From an uncultured Oscillospiraceae bacterium (GTDB lineage Bacteria > Bacillota > Clostridia > Oscillospirales > Oscillospiraceae), in contig CANQUO010000006.1 in NCBI GenBank assembly GCA_947627085.1, positions 1 through 24,043 on the forward strand: a stretch of 24,043 nt of DNA. The letters are read 5' to 3'. This document shows, one piece after another, positions 12,687 to 20,904 of this stretch. Numbering within the stretch: position 1 is the stretch's first letter; the number at the start of each line of letters is the position of its first letter. The notes beneath the pieces are model-generated. The model saw nothing but the letters and a program-made list of their open reading frames with translations, was not told the origin of the DNA and ran no database searches. Both the position numbers and the translations under genes were made by a program.

Positions 12687-15584
12687 ATGTTTTTTTCCGC
12701 AGAACAGGCACGTACCCAGACCGTCACGGCCGAGGAGCTCATACGGGGGACCTTCCCTGAGTGCTCCGGCGCGCTGGACGCCGAATTTTTTGACGCCGGA
12801 AGGACCGCCGCCCTCGGAGTATGCGGCCTTCCGTACTCAGCTCCGGTGTGCGCGCATTTGATGAACACCGAGGCGGTCTCGGAGTATATTAAGGGGTTTG
12901 AGGGGAGCCAGCTCATAGCCTTAAAGGACGGGAAGACCGGTCACCTGACGGCGGCGGGGGAAAAGGCCATGCCGGAGAAGGTGGAGGCCGCCGTCCTCGA
13001 CGTGGTGGGCCGGGTCCTGGCAAGTCCCGGACGGCTCAATGAGAAGGGCGAGCTGGTGCTGGACCTTAAGGCATATACGGTCGGGCCGCATTATCCCGTG
13101 AACCTTCTCCTGGGCGACAGGTCCGACTACCCCGAGCCCCTTTATACCACGCCGAAAAGCGCCCTGGACGGGCTGGGCCGTGGGTCCTTCCGGGCCGCCG
13201 GACCCAAGCAGGTGCTCTCCACCCGCTATGTGCTGGCGCCGGAGGAGAACGGGGAGCCCGCCAACAGGCAATTCTATATTTTGGAAGCCGGAAAGCAGAT
13301 ATTCTATTCCTGTGACGTGAACGAAAACGTTTTCTCAGCCACCTGCGTACATTCGCAGAACCGCTCGGTCATCACGTATGAGACGAATTGCGGCCTGACC
13401 ATACGCCGCACCATCTTCCTTCTGCCTCAGGAGGAGGGCATGCCCACGGCGGTGGAGGCCCAGCGGGTGGAGATAGTGAACCACTCGGGCCGCCCCCGGG
13501 AGCTTAAGATAGTCATGACGGGCATGTTCGGCATCGGCATGGCCGAGGGCATAGCCAACGACGTGGTGTACACAAATATCGTGGCCGAGAGCGAGATATA
13601 TTATAAGGACGGCCGCCCCGCCGCCATGACCCTCCACCACAAGCCCAGGGAGTGCGCCGGGGAGAAGCGTTTCGCCGTTTTGCTCCACGAGGGCCGGGGC
13701 TTTGACGAGTTCTGCGCCAGCATATCCGATTTTATCGGCTCCGGTACTCTGGCCCACCCGGAGCTTTTGGGGAAGCTTCCCAGCCGCTATCAGCGGAAGA
13801 TGGCGCCCTTCTTCGCCATGGGCAGGAGCTTTAAGGTGGAGGACGGGGCCACCGCCGTCATTGATGAGCTGGTGGGCATGACCGAGGGCGAGGGGGACGT
13901 CTCCGCCGAGTTTGACAGGGAGCTTGACAGGCTTTTGACAAAATATTCGGACCCCGGGGCCCTGACGGAGACGCTCCAAAGGGTTATCGACTTCTGGGAC
14001 CGCTATCCGGCGTATATCGGGACGGACACCGGCGATGAGCTGATGGACACATACATCGGGCACAATCTGCCCTTCCAGGTGCTCTATCAGACCTACGTCT
14101 CCCGGGCCTTCGCCTGGACACAGAAATCCTACCGGGAGACGGGCTTTCGGGAGATACAGGACATATTCGCCTCCATGTACTACCTTGTTGCCATGGGCAG
14201 GGGGAGGCTGGTGCGGGAGCTCATATCAAACTGGGTGAGGAACGTGTTTGAGATGGGCTACGCCTACCACGACTTCACCGTCCGCGGGAAGAACCCCGGG
14301 GACTGCTCCGACGACCAGCTGTGGCTTTTGCAGGCGGTGTACCGCTACGTGAAGCTCACCGGCGACACGGAGTTTCTGACCCACGAGTACCCCGTGGCGG
14401 GCGACCACAAAAAGCGGCCGCTGTGGGACACCATAATGGCCATACTTACATACAGCGGGAAGATTTCCGTGGGCGTCCACGGTATGCCGCTCCTCGACAA
14501 GGCCGACTGGAACGACACCCTGCGCCTTGACCACGTGGTCATGCAGGGACCGGAGAAGGAGGCCCTGTACAGAAAACAGCTTGAGGACAAGGGCCAGGAG
14601 TGGGGCGCCCAATTTGAAAATACCCTCTCCGAAAGCGTGATGAACGCCTGCCTCTACGTCATCGCCGCCGACGAGGCGGCGGAGCTGGGAGAGATGATCG
14701 GCGCCGGTGAGGACGTGGAGACGGTCCGGGAGCTCTCACATAAGATGGCCGAAAGCATAAGGGTCAACGCCTGGAAGGACGGGTATTTCGCCAGGTGCCT
14801 CATAAACGACGACCGGCCCTACAAATATCTTGGCGCAAAGGGCGACGGGCTGAGCCTGGACCCCGATATCGACGGTAGCTTTTACCTCAACTCATATAGC
14901 TGGCCTATCCTGGCGGGTGTGGCCACGGAGGAGCAGATAGCCTCCATGCTGGATGTGGTAGACAGGTACCTTAGGACCGAGGCGGGGCTTAAGCTGTGCA
15001 CGCTGGTAAATTACGACCTTTTAGGCGTGGCCACCGGCACGGCCCTCTACTTCCCGGGGGACCGGGAGAACGGGGGCGTATTCAAGCACGCGGCGATGAT
15101 GGCCACCGTGGCGTCATTGAAGGCAGCCAAGTGGGTGAAGGACGAGGCGCTGGCCGGAAGGCTCCGGGAGCTTGCCTTCTTCATGATAGAGCGCACGGTG
15201 CCCTACGGGACCATGAAAAATCCCTTCGTGCTGAAGGGCAATCCCCGCTTTTGCACCCAGTACAACAACTCCGAGACATGCGAGAATATCGGCCCCATGC
15301 TCTCCGGCACGGCCTCCTGGCTCAATCTGGCGGTGTATGAGTTTTTGGGCCTCGATATGAGCCGGGACACCGTCACGCTGTCGCCGGTGATGCTCCCGGG
15401 AAGGGAGAGCTTCAGTTACACCGTGAATTCCGGGGAGTGCCGGCTTTCGGTGGAGGTGGTCTCCCGGGACGGGTGCGTGAGGGCGTCGGAGGCATCGAGA
15501 TGTACCCTGGACGGCGCGGCCTCGCCGCTGAGCTTCAAAAAGCCTTCGGACGGGAAAATCCACACTGTGAGGGTGGAGCTCTAA
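12687..15584 (+). CDS. Long GH94-type glycoside phosphorylase, specificity unknown
   Basis: This 965-residue protein carries the GH94-like (alpha/alpha)6 catalytic region with the acid motif KADWNDTLRLD (DWND at residues 607-610). Upstream of it are QDIFASMYYLVAMGRG and GDCSDDQLWLLQAVYRYVK; downstream are ENIGPMLSGTASW and the C-terminal beta-sandwich. The N-terminal beta-sandwich region is about 120 residues longer than in cellobiose phosphorylase. Length lies between cellobiose phosphorylase (about 810) and 1,2-beta-oligoglucan phosphorylase (about 1,090), and is close to laminaribiose phosphorylase (about 910). It probably cleaves a beta-glucoside with phosphate to glucose-1-phosphate, in the cytoplasm. 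GGAGG is 7 nt before the ATG. It follows the regulator by 41 bp and is probably co-transcribed with it. Confidence 0.82.
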   Translation: MFFSAEQARTQTVTAEELIRGTFPECSGALDAEFFDAGRTAALGVCGLPYSAPVCAHLMNTEAVSEYIKGFEGSQLIALKDGKTGHLTAAGEKAMPEKVEAAVLDVVGRVLASPGRLNEKGELVLDLKAYTVGPHYPVNLLLGDRSDYPEPLYTTPKSALDGLGRGSFRAAGPKQVLSTRYVLAPEENGEPANRQFYILEAGKQIFYSCDVNENVFSATCVHSQNRSVITYETNCGLTIRRTIFLLPQEEGMPTAVEAQRVEIVNHSGRPRELKIVMTGMFGIGMAEGIANDVVYTNIVAESEIYYKDGRPAAMTLHHKPRECAGEKRFAVLLHEGRGFDEFCASISDFIGSGTLAHPELLGKLPSRYQRKMAPFFAMGRSFKVEDGATAVIDELVGMTEGEGDVSAEFDRELDRLLTKYSDPGALTETLQRVIDFWDRYPAYIGTDTGDELMDTYIGHNLPFQVLYQTYVSRAFAWTQKSYRETGFREIQDIFASMYYLVAMGRGRLVRELISNWVRNVFEMGYAYHDFTVRGKNPGDCSDDQLWLLQAVYRYVKLTGDTEFLTHEYPVAGDHKKRPLWDTIMAILTYSGKISVGVHGMPLLDKADWNDTLRLDHVVMQGPEKEALYRKQLEDKGQEWGAQFENTLSESVMNACLYVIAADEAAELGEMIGAGEDVETVRELSHKMAESIRVNAWKDGYFARCLINDDRPYKYLGAKGDGLSLDPDIDGSFYLNSYSWPILAGVATEEQIASMLDVVDRYLRTEAGLKLCTLVNYDLLGVATGTALYFPGDRENGGVFKHAAMMATVASLKAAKWVKDEALAGRLRELAFFMIERTVPYGTMKNPFVLKGNPRFCTQYNNSETCENIGPMLSGTASWLNLAVYEFLGLDMSRDTVTLSPVMLPGRESFSYTVNSGECRLSVEVVSRDGCVRASEASRCTLDGAASPLSFKKPSDGKIHTVRVEL
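13323..13334. promoter_or_regulatory. Exact LacI-type palindrome inside the long phosphorylase gene
   Basis: GAAAACGTTTTC, identical to the site before the transporter, occurs here in codons for Glu-Asn-Val-Phe. A chance exact 12-bp match in 24 kb is unlikely. It may be an auxiliary operator for looping or a roadblock, or a codon coincidence. Confidence 0.35.
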
Positions 15585-15604
15585 TACCGGTATAATAGCC
15601 TTAT

Positions 15605-15632
15605 TTGGCAATTATAAATTATTAAGTATTAC
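15605..15632 (+). promoter_or_regulatory. Possible internal promoter before the transporter genes
   Basis: TTGGCA (15605-15610) and TATTAC (15627-15632) are spaced by 16 bp in the 119-bp gap after the phosphorylase. The hexamers are only fair. Support comes from an exact operator palindrome 29 bp downstream. Confidence 0.3.
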
Positions 15633-15660
15633 AGTACGGTTGGGGGGTTGCCTACGGAGA

Positions 15661-15672
15661 GAAAACGTTTTC
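15661..15672. promoter_or_regulatory. Exact LacI-type operator before the ABC transporter
   Basis: GAAAACGTTTTC is a perfect 12-bp palindrome centred on CG, as is usual for LacI/GalR operators. It is 32 bp before the first permease ATG. It implies that the transporter genes are separately controlled by the local regulator. Confidence 0.7.
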
Positions 15673-15703
15673 GCGCAAAAATATACTTTATGGAGGGATG
15701 TTA

Positions 15704-17152
15704 ATGACTAAAACAGAAGAAAAACCCCGTGGCGGGATATTTTATATCCTGCACCGGGTGGTCATCCTTTTCACCTGCGCCGCCGTGTTCTACCCGGGCT
15801 TCAACCCCGGGCGCATCACCACGGAGATAAGCCGCTATACCTCGCTGCTCACCTCCTGCATATCCTACGATTCGCTGGTGGGCAACCTGAAGCGGGCTCT
15901 GAGCCGCGGCTGGGTGGAGGCCTCCACCTTCAAGCTCCTGATGGCCGCCAGCGCCGTATTACTGGTGGGTATAATCCTGGCCGCCATCGGTGGGTGCATG
16001 TCGGTGGGAAATGACCGGATGCGCTTTTACGGCGCCAGGTTCCCGCTGGCCGGCTCCGTCGTCATGGCCGCGGGGCTCGTGGGCATAGAGCTTGCCCACA
16101 GAAAGATCGTTGCGGCAAACAGCAGCCGGGTGCCGCCCAATGTCTCCATGGGGTTCTACCTCTTCATCGTCCTGACGGCGATCATTTTCCTCACAAGCCT
16201 TGCCGTTTTGTATTTAAACGGCAGGAAGTCGGACCTGAGCGAGAGCAAGATGGGCATGAAGGAGGAATATCACCTCTTTTTGCTGTTCCTCCCCATACTT
16301 GCCCTGGCCTTCGTGTTCTCCTACCTGCCGCTGTGGGGCTGGCGGTACGCCTTCTTTGACTACTCCGCCGGACAGGAGCTGAGCATGGAGAACTTCGTGG
16401 GCTTCAAGTGGTTCACGTACCTCTTCCAGAACGCCGCCACCAGGGCCGACCTTTTGAGGGTCATAAAGAACACCCTGGCCATGAGCGGCATCGGCATCGT
16501 GACAAGCTGGCTGCCCATGATATTCGCCATACTGCTCACCCAGATAAACTCCAAGCGTTTCCGCCGGACGGTACAGACCTTCACCACGGTGCCCAACTTC
16601 TTAGGCTGGGTCATAGTCTACGCCGTGGCCCTGGCCATATTCTCCACCGACGGCTTTATCAACAACTTCCTCAACAATATCCTCCACATCGAGGCCAAGT
16701 CCAACTACCTCATGAGCAACTCCCACATGTGGATAAAGATGTGGCTGTGGGGCACCTGGAAGGGCTTGGGCTGGAGCGCCATCATCTACATATCCTCCAT
16801 CTCCGGCATCGACCCCATGCTGTATGAGGCCGCTACCATCGACGGCGCGGGGAGGTTCGGGAAGATTTGGAACGTCACCATCCCACAGCTGATGCCCACC
16901 TTCTTCGTCCTTTTGCTCATGAGCATCGCGGGCATACTCTCCAACGGACTTGACCAGTACCTGGTCTTTGAGAACGCCATGAACCACGACGCCATAGAGG
17001 TGCTGGACCTGTACGTCTACAACATAGGTATCAGCAACGGGCTCATACCGATGTCCACGGTGGTGGGCATGGCGAAGTCCTTGATCAGCGTCATCCTGCT
17101 ATTCTCCGCCAACCAGGTCTCCAAGGCCCTGCGCGGCGAGAGCATCATATAA
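15704..17152 (+). CDS. LplB-type ABC sugar permease with extra N-terminal membrane domain
   Basis: Residues about 188-482 are a standard binding-protein-dependent permease of the LplB group: LFLLFLPILALAFVFSYLPLWGW, then the transmembrane core, then the ATPase-docking loop YEAATIDGAGRFGKIWNVTIP. Before this is an extra region with four predicted helices (about 12-33, 83-106, 117-137 and 157-180), so the protein is 482 residues instead of about 300. Two ATGs are possible. I choose 15704 because GGAGGG (15692-15697) is 6 nt upstream; the ATG at 15698 would be directly against it. The second permease follows after 12 bp. No ATPase gene is present, so a shared MsmX-type ATPase encoded elsewhere is expected. 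Confidence 0.9.
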   Translation: MTKTEEKPRGGIFYILHRVVILFTCAAVFYPGFNPGRITTEISRYTSLLTSCISYDSLVGNLKRALSRGWVEASTFKLLMAASAVLLVGIILAAIGGCMSVGNDRMRFYGARFPLAGSVVMAAGLVGIELAHRKIVAANSSRVPPNVSMGFYLFIVLTAIIFLTSLAVLYLNGRKSDLSESKMGMKEEYHLFLLFLPILALAFVFSYLPLWGWRYAFFDYSAGQELSMENFVGFKWFTYLFQNAATRADLLRVIKNTLAMSGIGIVTSWLPMIFAILLTQINSKRFRRTVQTFTTVPNFLGWVIVYAVALAIFSTDGFINNFLNNILHIEAKSNYLMSNSHMWIKMWLWGTWKGLGWSAIIYISSISGIDPMLYEAATIDGAGRFGKIWNVTIPQLMPTFFVLLLMSIAGILSNGLDQYLVFENAMNHDAIEVLDLYVYNIGISNGLIPMSTVVGMAKSLISVILLFSANQVSKALRGESII

Positions 17153-17164
17153 GGAGGTGCGAGT

Positions 17165-18103
17165 ATGGCTGAGAAAGTAAAAACGGTGGTCCACGCGCGG
17201 CACACCGCGATGGGTATCGAGTATAAAAAATCGCCCATGGACCGGCTGTTCATGGTCCTGAACATCACCTTCTTCGTGCTCTTTACCATCCTTTGCATAT
17301 TCCCGTTCTATTATCTCTTCATCAACACCATCTCCGATAACGATCTTGTGAACAAGGGCGTTATCACCTTCCTGCCACGGGGGATACACTTCCAAAACTA
17401 CATCGCCCTTAAAAACGTCTCCGATTTCGGCCAGTCCGTGTTCATCTCCGTGACCCGTACCATCCTTGGCACAGCGGTGATGGTGCTGGCCTCGGCATTC
17501 GCGGGGTACCTGACCACGAAAAAGGAGATGTGGCGCAGGAAGCTCTGGTACAGGGCGCTGGTCATCACCATGTACTTCAACGCCGGACTTGTGCCCTGGT
17601 ACCTCAATATGCTGGGCCTGGGCCTTACGGACAACTATCTTGGCTACATCATCCCCGGCATCGTGGCGCCCTACAACATAATCCTGGTCAAGACCTACAT
17701 CGAGTCGATACCCGGGGAGCTGGAGGAGAGCGCCAGGATAGACGGGGCCTCCAACATGCAGGTGTTCAGGCGGATAATCCTGCCGCTGTCAAAGCCCATA
17801 CTTGCCACCATAGCCGTATTCGGCGCGGTGGGCAACTGGAACAGCTTCCAGGACTCCCTTATCCTGATGGCCAACACGCCGTCGCTCTACACGCTCCAGC
17901 ACAGGCTCTACGTGTACCTCAACAGCTCCTCCAACCTTGCAAACGTCATGCAGTCCGGCGGCAACGTGTCCGCGGCAATGCTGAACACCAAGGTCATACA
18001 GTACACCATCTCCATGGTGACGATCATCCCCATCATGTTCGTCTACCCCTTCATGCAACAGTACTTTGAAGAGGGCATCATGCTGGGCGCCGTCAAGGGC
18101 TGA
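17165..18103 (+). CDS. LplC/YtcP-type ABC sugar permease
   Basis: This second permease of the importer has 312 residues and six predicted helices. It starts with a cytoplasmic tail (to about residue 28) and then LFMVLNITFFVLFTILCIFPFYYLF. The coupling loop is ELEESARIDGASNMQVFRRIILPLSKP (about 182-208), the EAA-type motif that docks to the ATPase. It ends EGIMLGAVKG, the usual C-terminus of this group. AAGGAGG overlaps the stop of the first permease (17152), so the two are translationally close. The partners are the long permease upstream and the lipoprotein downstream. Confidence 0.94.
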   Translation: MAEKVKTVVHARHTAMGIEYKKSPMDRLFMVLNITFFVLFTILCIFPFYYLFINTISDNDLVNKGVITFLPRGIHFQNYIALKNVSDFGQSVFISVTRTILGTAVMVLASAFAGYLTTKKEMWRRKLWYRALVITMYFNAGLVPWYLNMLGLGLTDNYLGYIIPGIVAPYNIILVKTYIESIPGELEESARIDGASNMQVFRRIILPLSKPILATIAVFGAVGNWNSFQDSLILMANTPSLYTLQHRLYVYLNSSSNLANVMQSGGNVSAAMLNTKVIQYTISMVTIIPIMFVYPFMQQYFEEGIMLGAVKG

Positions 18104-18112
18104 CGGCAAAAC

Positions 18113-18212
18113 GCGCTTTTCCCTCGGGAAAAGCGCCTGAAAGGGTCCCCCTTTCAGGCGGCTTATAATGTTTTCCGGACGATCGCCCGGTTGACAGCGG
18201 CCCCCAGGGGCC
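18113..18212 (+). promoter_or_regulatory. Three consecutive RNA hairpins before the binding-protein gene
   Basis: Hairpin 1 is GCGCTTTTCCC/GGGAAAAGCGC (18113-18123/18126-18136). Hairpin 2 is GCCTGAAAGGG/CCCTTTCAGGC (18135-18145/18149-18159), sharing two bases with hairpin 1, so the two compete at their junction. Hairpin 3 is GGCCCC/GGGGCC (18199-18204/18207-18212), just before the ribosome binding site. None has a T-tract, so they are more likely to block 3' exonucleases or guide processing than to terminate. This could set the usual excess of binding protein over permeases. Confidence 0.55.
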
Positions 18213-18241
18213 AAATAAATCAAATTGAAAGGATGAAAAAA

Positions 18242-20083
18242 ATGAAAAAGAACACCAGAAAGCTTCTGGCGCTGCTTCTCTCGCTCGTGATGCTGGTAAG
18301 CGTCCTGGCTGGCTGCGGCGATGGCGGCAACGACGGGACCACGCCGAGTGACGGCAGTACGCCTGGCGGCGAGAGCAAGCCCGACGACGGCACCACGCCC
18401 CCGAGCGACGGCAACGAGGACCTCTACCTTGCCGGCGACCCCGACAAGCCCATCACCCTGAACGTATTCAGCCAGGTGGCAAACTTCTCCGGCAAGCAGG
18501 GCGGCTGGGGCGCGATCGTGCTGAGGGATAAGTTCGGCATCGAGCTCAACTTCATTCCTAACACCGACGGCGCTCTTGAGACCCGTATGGAGAACGGCGA
18601 CCTTGGCGACATCGTTGTCCTCGGCGACGCCGGCGAGAATTTCCGCAAGGCCGTCTCTCAGGGCCTCCTCTTCGACTGGGAGGACGAGGGCCTTCTGGAC
18701 GACTACGCCCCCAACATCAAGTCGACATTCCCCGTGGCGCTTGACGCCATGAAGGAGGTCTCCGGCGACGGCAAGCTCTACGGCATCCACAACGAGGTGG
18801 CCCTGGACGACTCCGACCACGCCGACTTCTCCTACACCTGGGAGCTCCGTTGGGACCTCTACAAGAAGCTTGGCTATCCTGAGATCAACACTCTTGACGA
18901 TCTGGTCGAGGTCCTTGAGGACATGCACGAGCTGGACCCCACCGACGACAACGGCAACCCCACCTACGCCCTGAGCCTGTGGCCTGACTGGGACGGCGAC
19001 ATGAGCATGTACATAAAGTGCCTGGCCACCGGTATGACCGGCTACGACGGAGACAAGGGCGCCATGGGCTTCTATGATCCCGAGACCGGTAACTTCTACG
19101 GATGCCTTGACGACAACAGCCCCTATCTCCAGGCGCTGAAATTCGCCAACAAGCTCAATCAGCGCGGCCTTCTGGACCCCGACTCCGCAACCAACACCTG
19201 GGAGAAGTACACCGCCAAGGTCCAGGCCGGCGGCACCCTGTTCTCCATCTTCAACTACGCCGGCTCCGAACAGTTCAACACCCCCGAGCATATGGCCGCC
19301 GGTGAGTTCATGACCACCATCCAGCCCAAGGCCGCCACCAACTTCGTCAACGGCCTGTCCCTGTCCGGCAGCTCCTACGTCGTCTGCATCGGCAGCCGCA
19401 CCGAGTACCCCGAGGACATCCTCCACTTCCTCGACTGGCTCTACACCCCCGAGGGAATGATGACCTCCCTCTACGGCCTCCAGGGTCTGATGTGGGACTA
19501 TAACGAGGACGGCACCACCTACTTCACCGACCTGGGCCTCAAGGTCGCCAACGACCCCTCCTACGACCTGAGCGGCGTGGAGTGGACCTCCCCCTGGACC
19601 GGCAGGAGCTACACTCTTGACGGCACCTTCAACGACGGCCACTTCCAGTTCAACTTCAACCCCTGGTCCCTGTACGCCGAGAACCCCGACTCCATAGAGG
19701 GCGAGACCTTCAACAAGACCTCCTGGGCCAGCTACGCCACCGATGCCCGTTGCGACATGGAGCAGGATTGGCGCGACCACATGGGCTACACCAACATCAA
19801 CGAGTATCTTGACGACCAGAAGTACATCCTTGCTCCCACCGTCAACTACACCGCCAGCGACATGTCCAAGGAGCTGCAGATGACCCGCAGCCAGGTGGGC
19901 ACCGCCATCAAGCAGTACACCTATCAGGCCATGTACGCCAAGACCGACGCCGAGTTCGACGCCCTGGTGGCCGAGATGAAGGACAGGTGCAACGAGTACG
20001 GCTACGACCAGTGCATCGAGTGGGCAAAGAACGAGGCCGCCCGGCTCTATCAGATGCAGGTAGACGCGGGCTTCTCCAAGTGA
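18242..20083 (+). CDS. Extracellular sugar-binding lipoprotein of the ABC importer
   Basis: The 613-residue protein has a lipoprotein signal: basic MKKNTRK, the hydrophobic stretch LLALLLSLVMLVSVLAGC, and the lipobox LAGC with Cys at about 24. A low-complexity Gly/Asp/Thr/Ser/Pro linker (about 25-60) then tethers it to the membrane. The remainder is a large family 1-type binding protein like LplA, rich in aromatic residues (WDGDMSMY, FDWEDE, WTSPWTG) suited to sugar stacking. Of the possible starts I prefer ATG 18242, with AAAGGA about 8 nt upstream; ATG 18233 would touch that site. It delivers oligosaccharides to the two upstream permeases. Substrate is inferred only from the neighbouring enzymes. 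Confidence 0.92.
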   Translation: MKKNTRKLLALLLSLVMLVSVLAGCGDGGNDGTTPSDGSTPGGESKPDDGTTPPSDGNEDLYLAGDPDKPITLNVFSQVANFSGKQGGWGAIVLRDKFGIELNFIPNTDGALETRMENGDLGDIVVLGDAGENFRKAVSQGLLFDWEDEGLLDDYAPNIKSTFPVALDAMKEVSGDGKLYGIHNEVALDDSDHADFSYTWELRWDLYKKLGYPEINTLDDLVEVLEDMHELDPTDDNGNPTYALSLWPDWDGDMSMYIKCLATGMTGYDGDKGAMGFYDPETGNFYGCLDDNSPYLQALKFANKLNQRGLLDPDSATNTWEKYTAKVQAGGTLFSIFNYAGSEQFNTPEHMAAGEFMTTIQPKAATNFVNGLSLSGSSYVVCIGSRTEYPEDILHFLDWLYTPEGMMTSLYGLQGLMWDYNEDGTTYFTDLGLKVANDPSYDLSGVEWTSPWTGRSYTLDGTFNDGHFQFNFNPWSLYAENPDSIEGETFNKTSWASYATDARCDMEQDWRDHMGYTNINEYLDDQKYILAPTVNYTASDMSKELQMTRSQVGTAIKQYTYQAMYAKTDAEFDALVAEMKDRCNEYGYDQCIEWAKNEAARLYQMQVDAGFSK

Positions 20084-20119
20084 GCCTATTGACTTTCCCG
20101 CTTCAAATGTGAAATAATT

Positions 20120-20145
20120 ATGGGGAGGGGATTTCCCCTCCCCAT
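20120..20145 (+). terminator. Strong hairpin after the binding-protein gene
   Basis: ATGGGGAGGGGA/TCCCCTCCCCAT forms a perfect 12-bp stem (apical bases unpaired in practice). It is followed by GATCTTCTCG without a U-run. It may attenuate read-through into yesL or protect the 3' end of the abundant upstream mRNA. It ends 24 bp before the yesL ATG. Confidence 0.5.
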
Positions 20146-20169
20146 GATCTTCTCGAAAGGAACGCCGCC

Positions 20170-20835
20170 ATGAAATTCAACCCCGACTCCCCATTTTTGT
20201 ACTACGGCTCGCGGGTAGTGGACCTGCTTATTTTAAATATCATGTGGGCTGTCGGCTGTATACCGCTGGTCACCATCGGCCCCGCCACCATAGCCGCCTT
20301 CACGGTGACGCTTAAGATGGCCGAGCGCCGGGAGAGCTACGGCGTGGTGTCCCAGTTCTGGCGGGCGTATGTGAAAAATTTAAAGCACGGGGTGCCCCTG
20401 ACCCTCATCGCCGGGGTGGTGCTCTACGGCGCGTGGCTGGATATACAGCTATTCAATAACCTGGAGAAAAACGCCCTTCCCTTCCTTATAATCGCGATTA
20501 TTGTGCTCATAGTGCTTTTCATGCACTATATTTACGTATTTCCCCTGGAGGCCAGGTATGAAAATACCATGCTCCGGAACCTTGTGAATTCAAGGAAAAT
20601 ATTCATCCGCTTCTTCCCCCGGACACTGGGACTCATCGGGATACTTGTTATCCAGGTGCTCCTGTTCATGGGGATAAACGAGGTGCTGTTCTATATCAGC
20701 CTATTTTGCCTTCCGATTTTGATGATCTTCACCACAAGCCAGGTGGTGATGCCCATATTCCGGAAGATAGAGAAGGACGGCAAGGCCTCCGACGGGCTGA
20801 CCATAAGCCAGGAGGGCCCGTCCATAAATTATTAA
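20170..20835 (+). CDS. yesL: YesL-family (DUF624) membrane protein
   Basis: This 221-residue integral membrane protein has about five helices, at about 15-40, 75-95, 101-123, 150-170 and 175-195. The DUF624 signature is the N-terminal NPDSPFLYYGSRVVDLLILNIMWAVGCIPLVTIGPATIAAF. Such genes commonly accompany LplABC-type sugar importers and intracellular glycosidases in Bacillota, but their biochemical role is unknown. GAAAGGA lies 8 nt before the ATG. It follows the binding protein and precedes the GH31 gene by 69 bp. The position supports a role in the same oligosaccharide pathway. Confidence 0.9.
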   Translation: MKFNPDSPFLYYGSRVVDLLILNIMWAVGCIPLVTIGPATIAAFTVTLKMAERRESYGVVSQFWRAYVKNLKHGVPLTLIAGVVLYGAWLDIQLFNNLEKNALPFLIIAIIVLIVLFMHYIYVFPLEARYENTMLRNLVNSRKIFIRFFPRTLGLIGILVIQVLLFMGINEVLFYISLFCLPILMIFTTSQVVMPIFRKIEKDGKASDGLTISQEGPSINY

Positions 20836-20904
20836 ATCATATCAAAACCGAATTTAAACGGCGATTTGCCGAACATATAAACGAATTACTGGAGGATTTC
20901 GGAT

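Noticed and set aside
17789..19780. Very long (663-codon) open frame on the minus strand opposite the permease end and the binding-protein gene
   Set aside because: It is antisense to genes with clear families, has a Val/Gly/Ala-rich composition typical of the reverse of GC-rich coding DNA, and crosses the hairpin array. No domain is recognisable.
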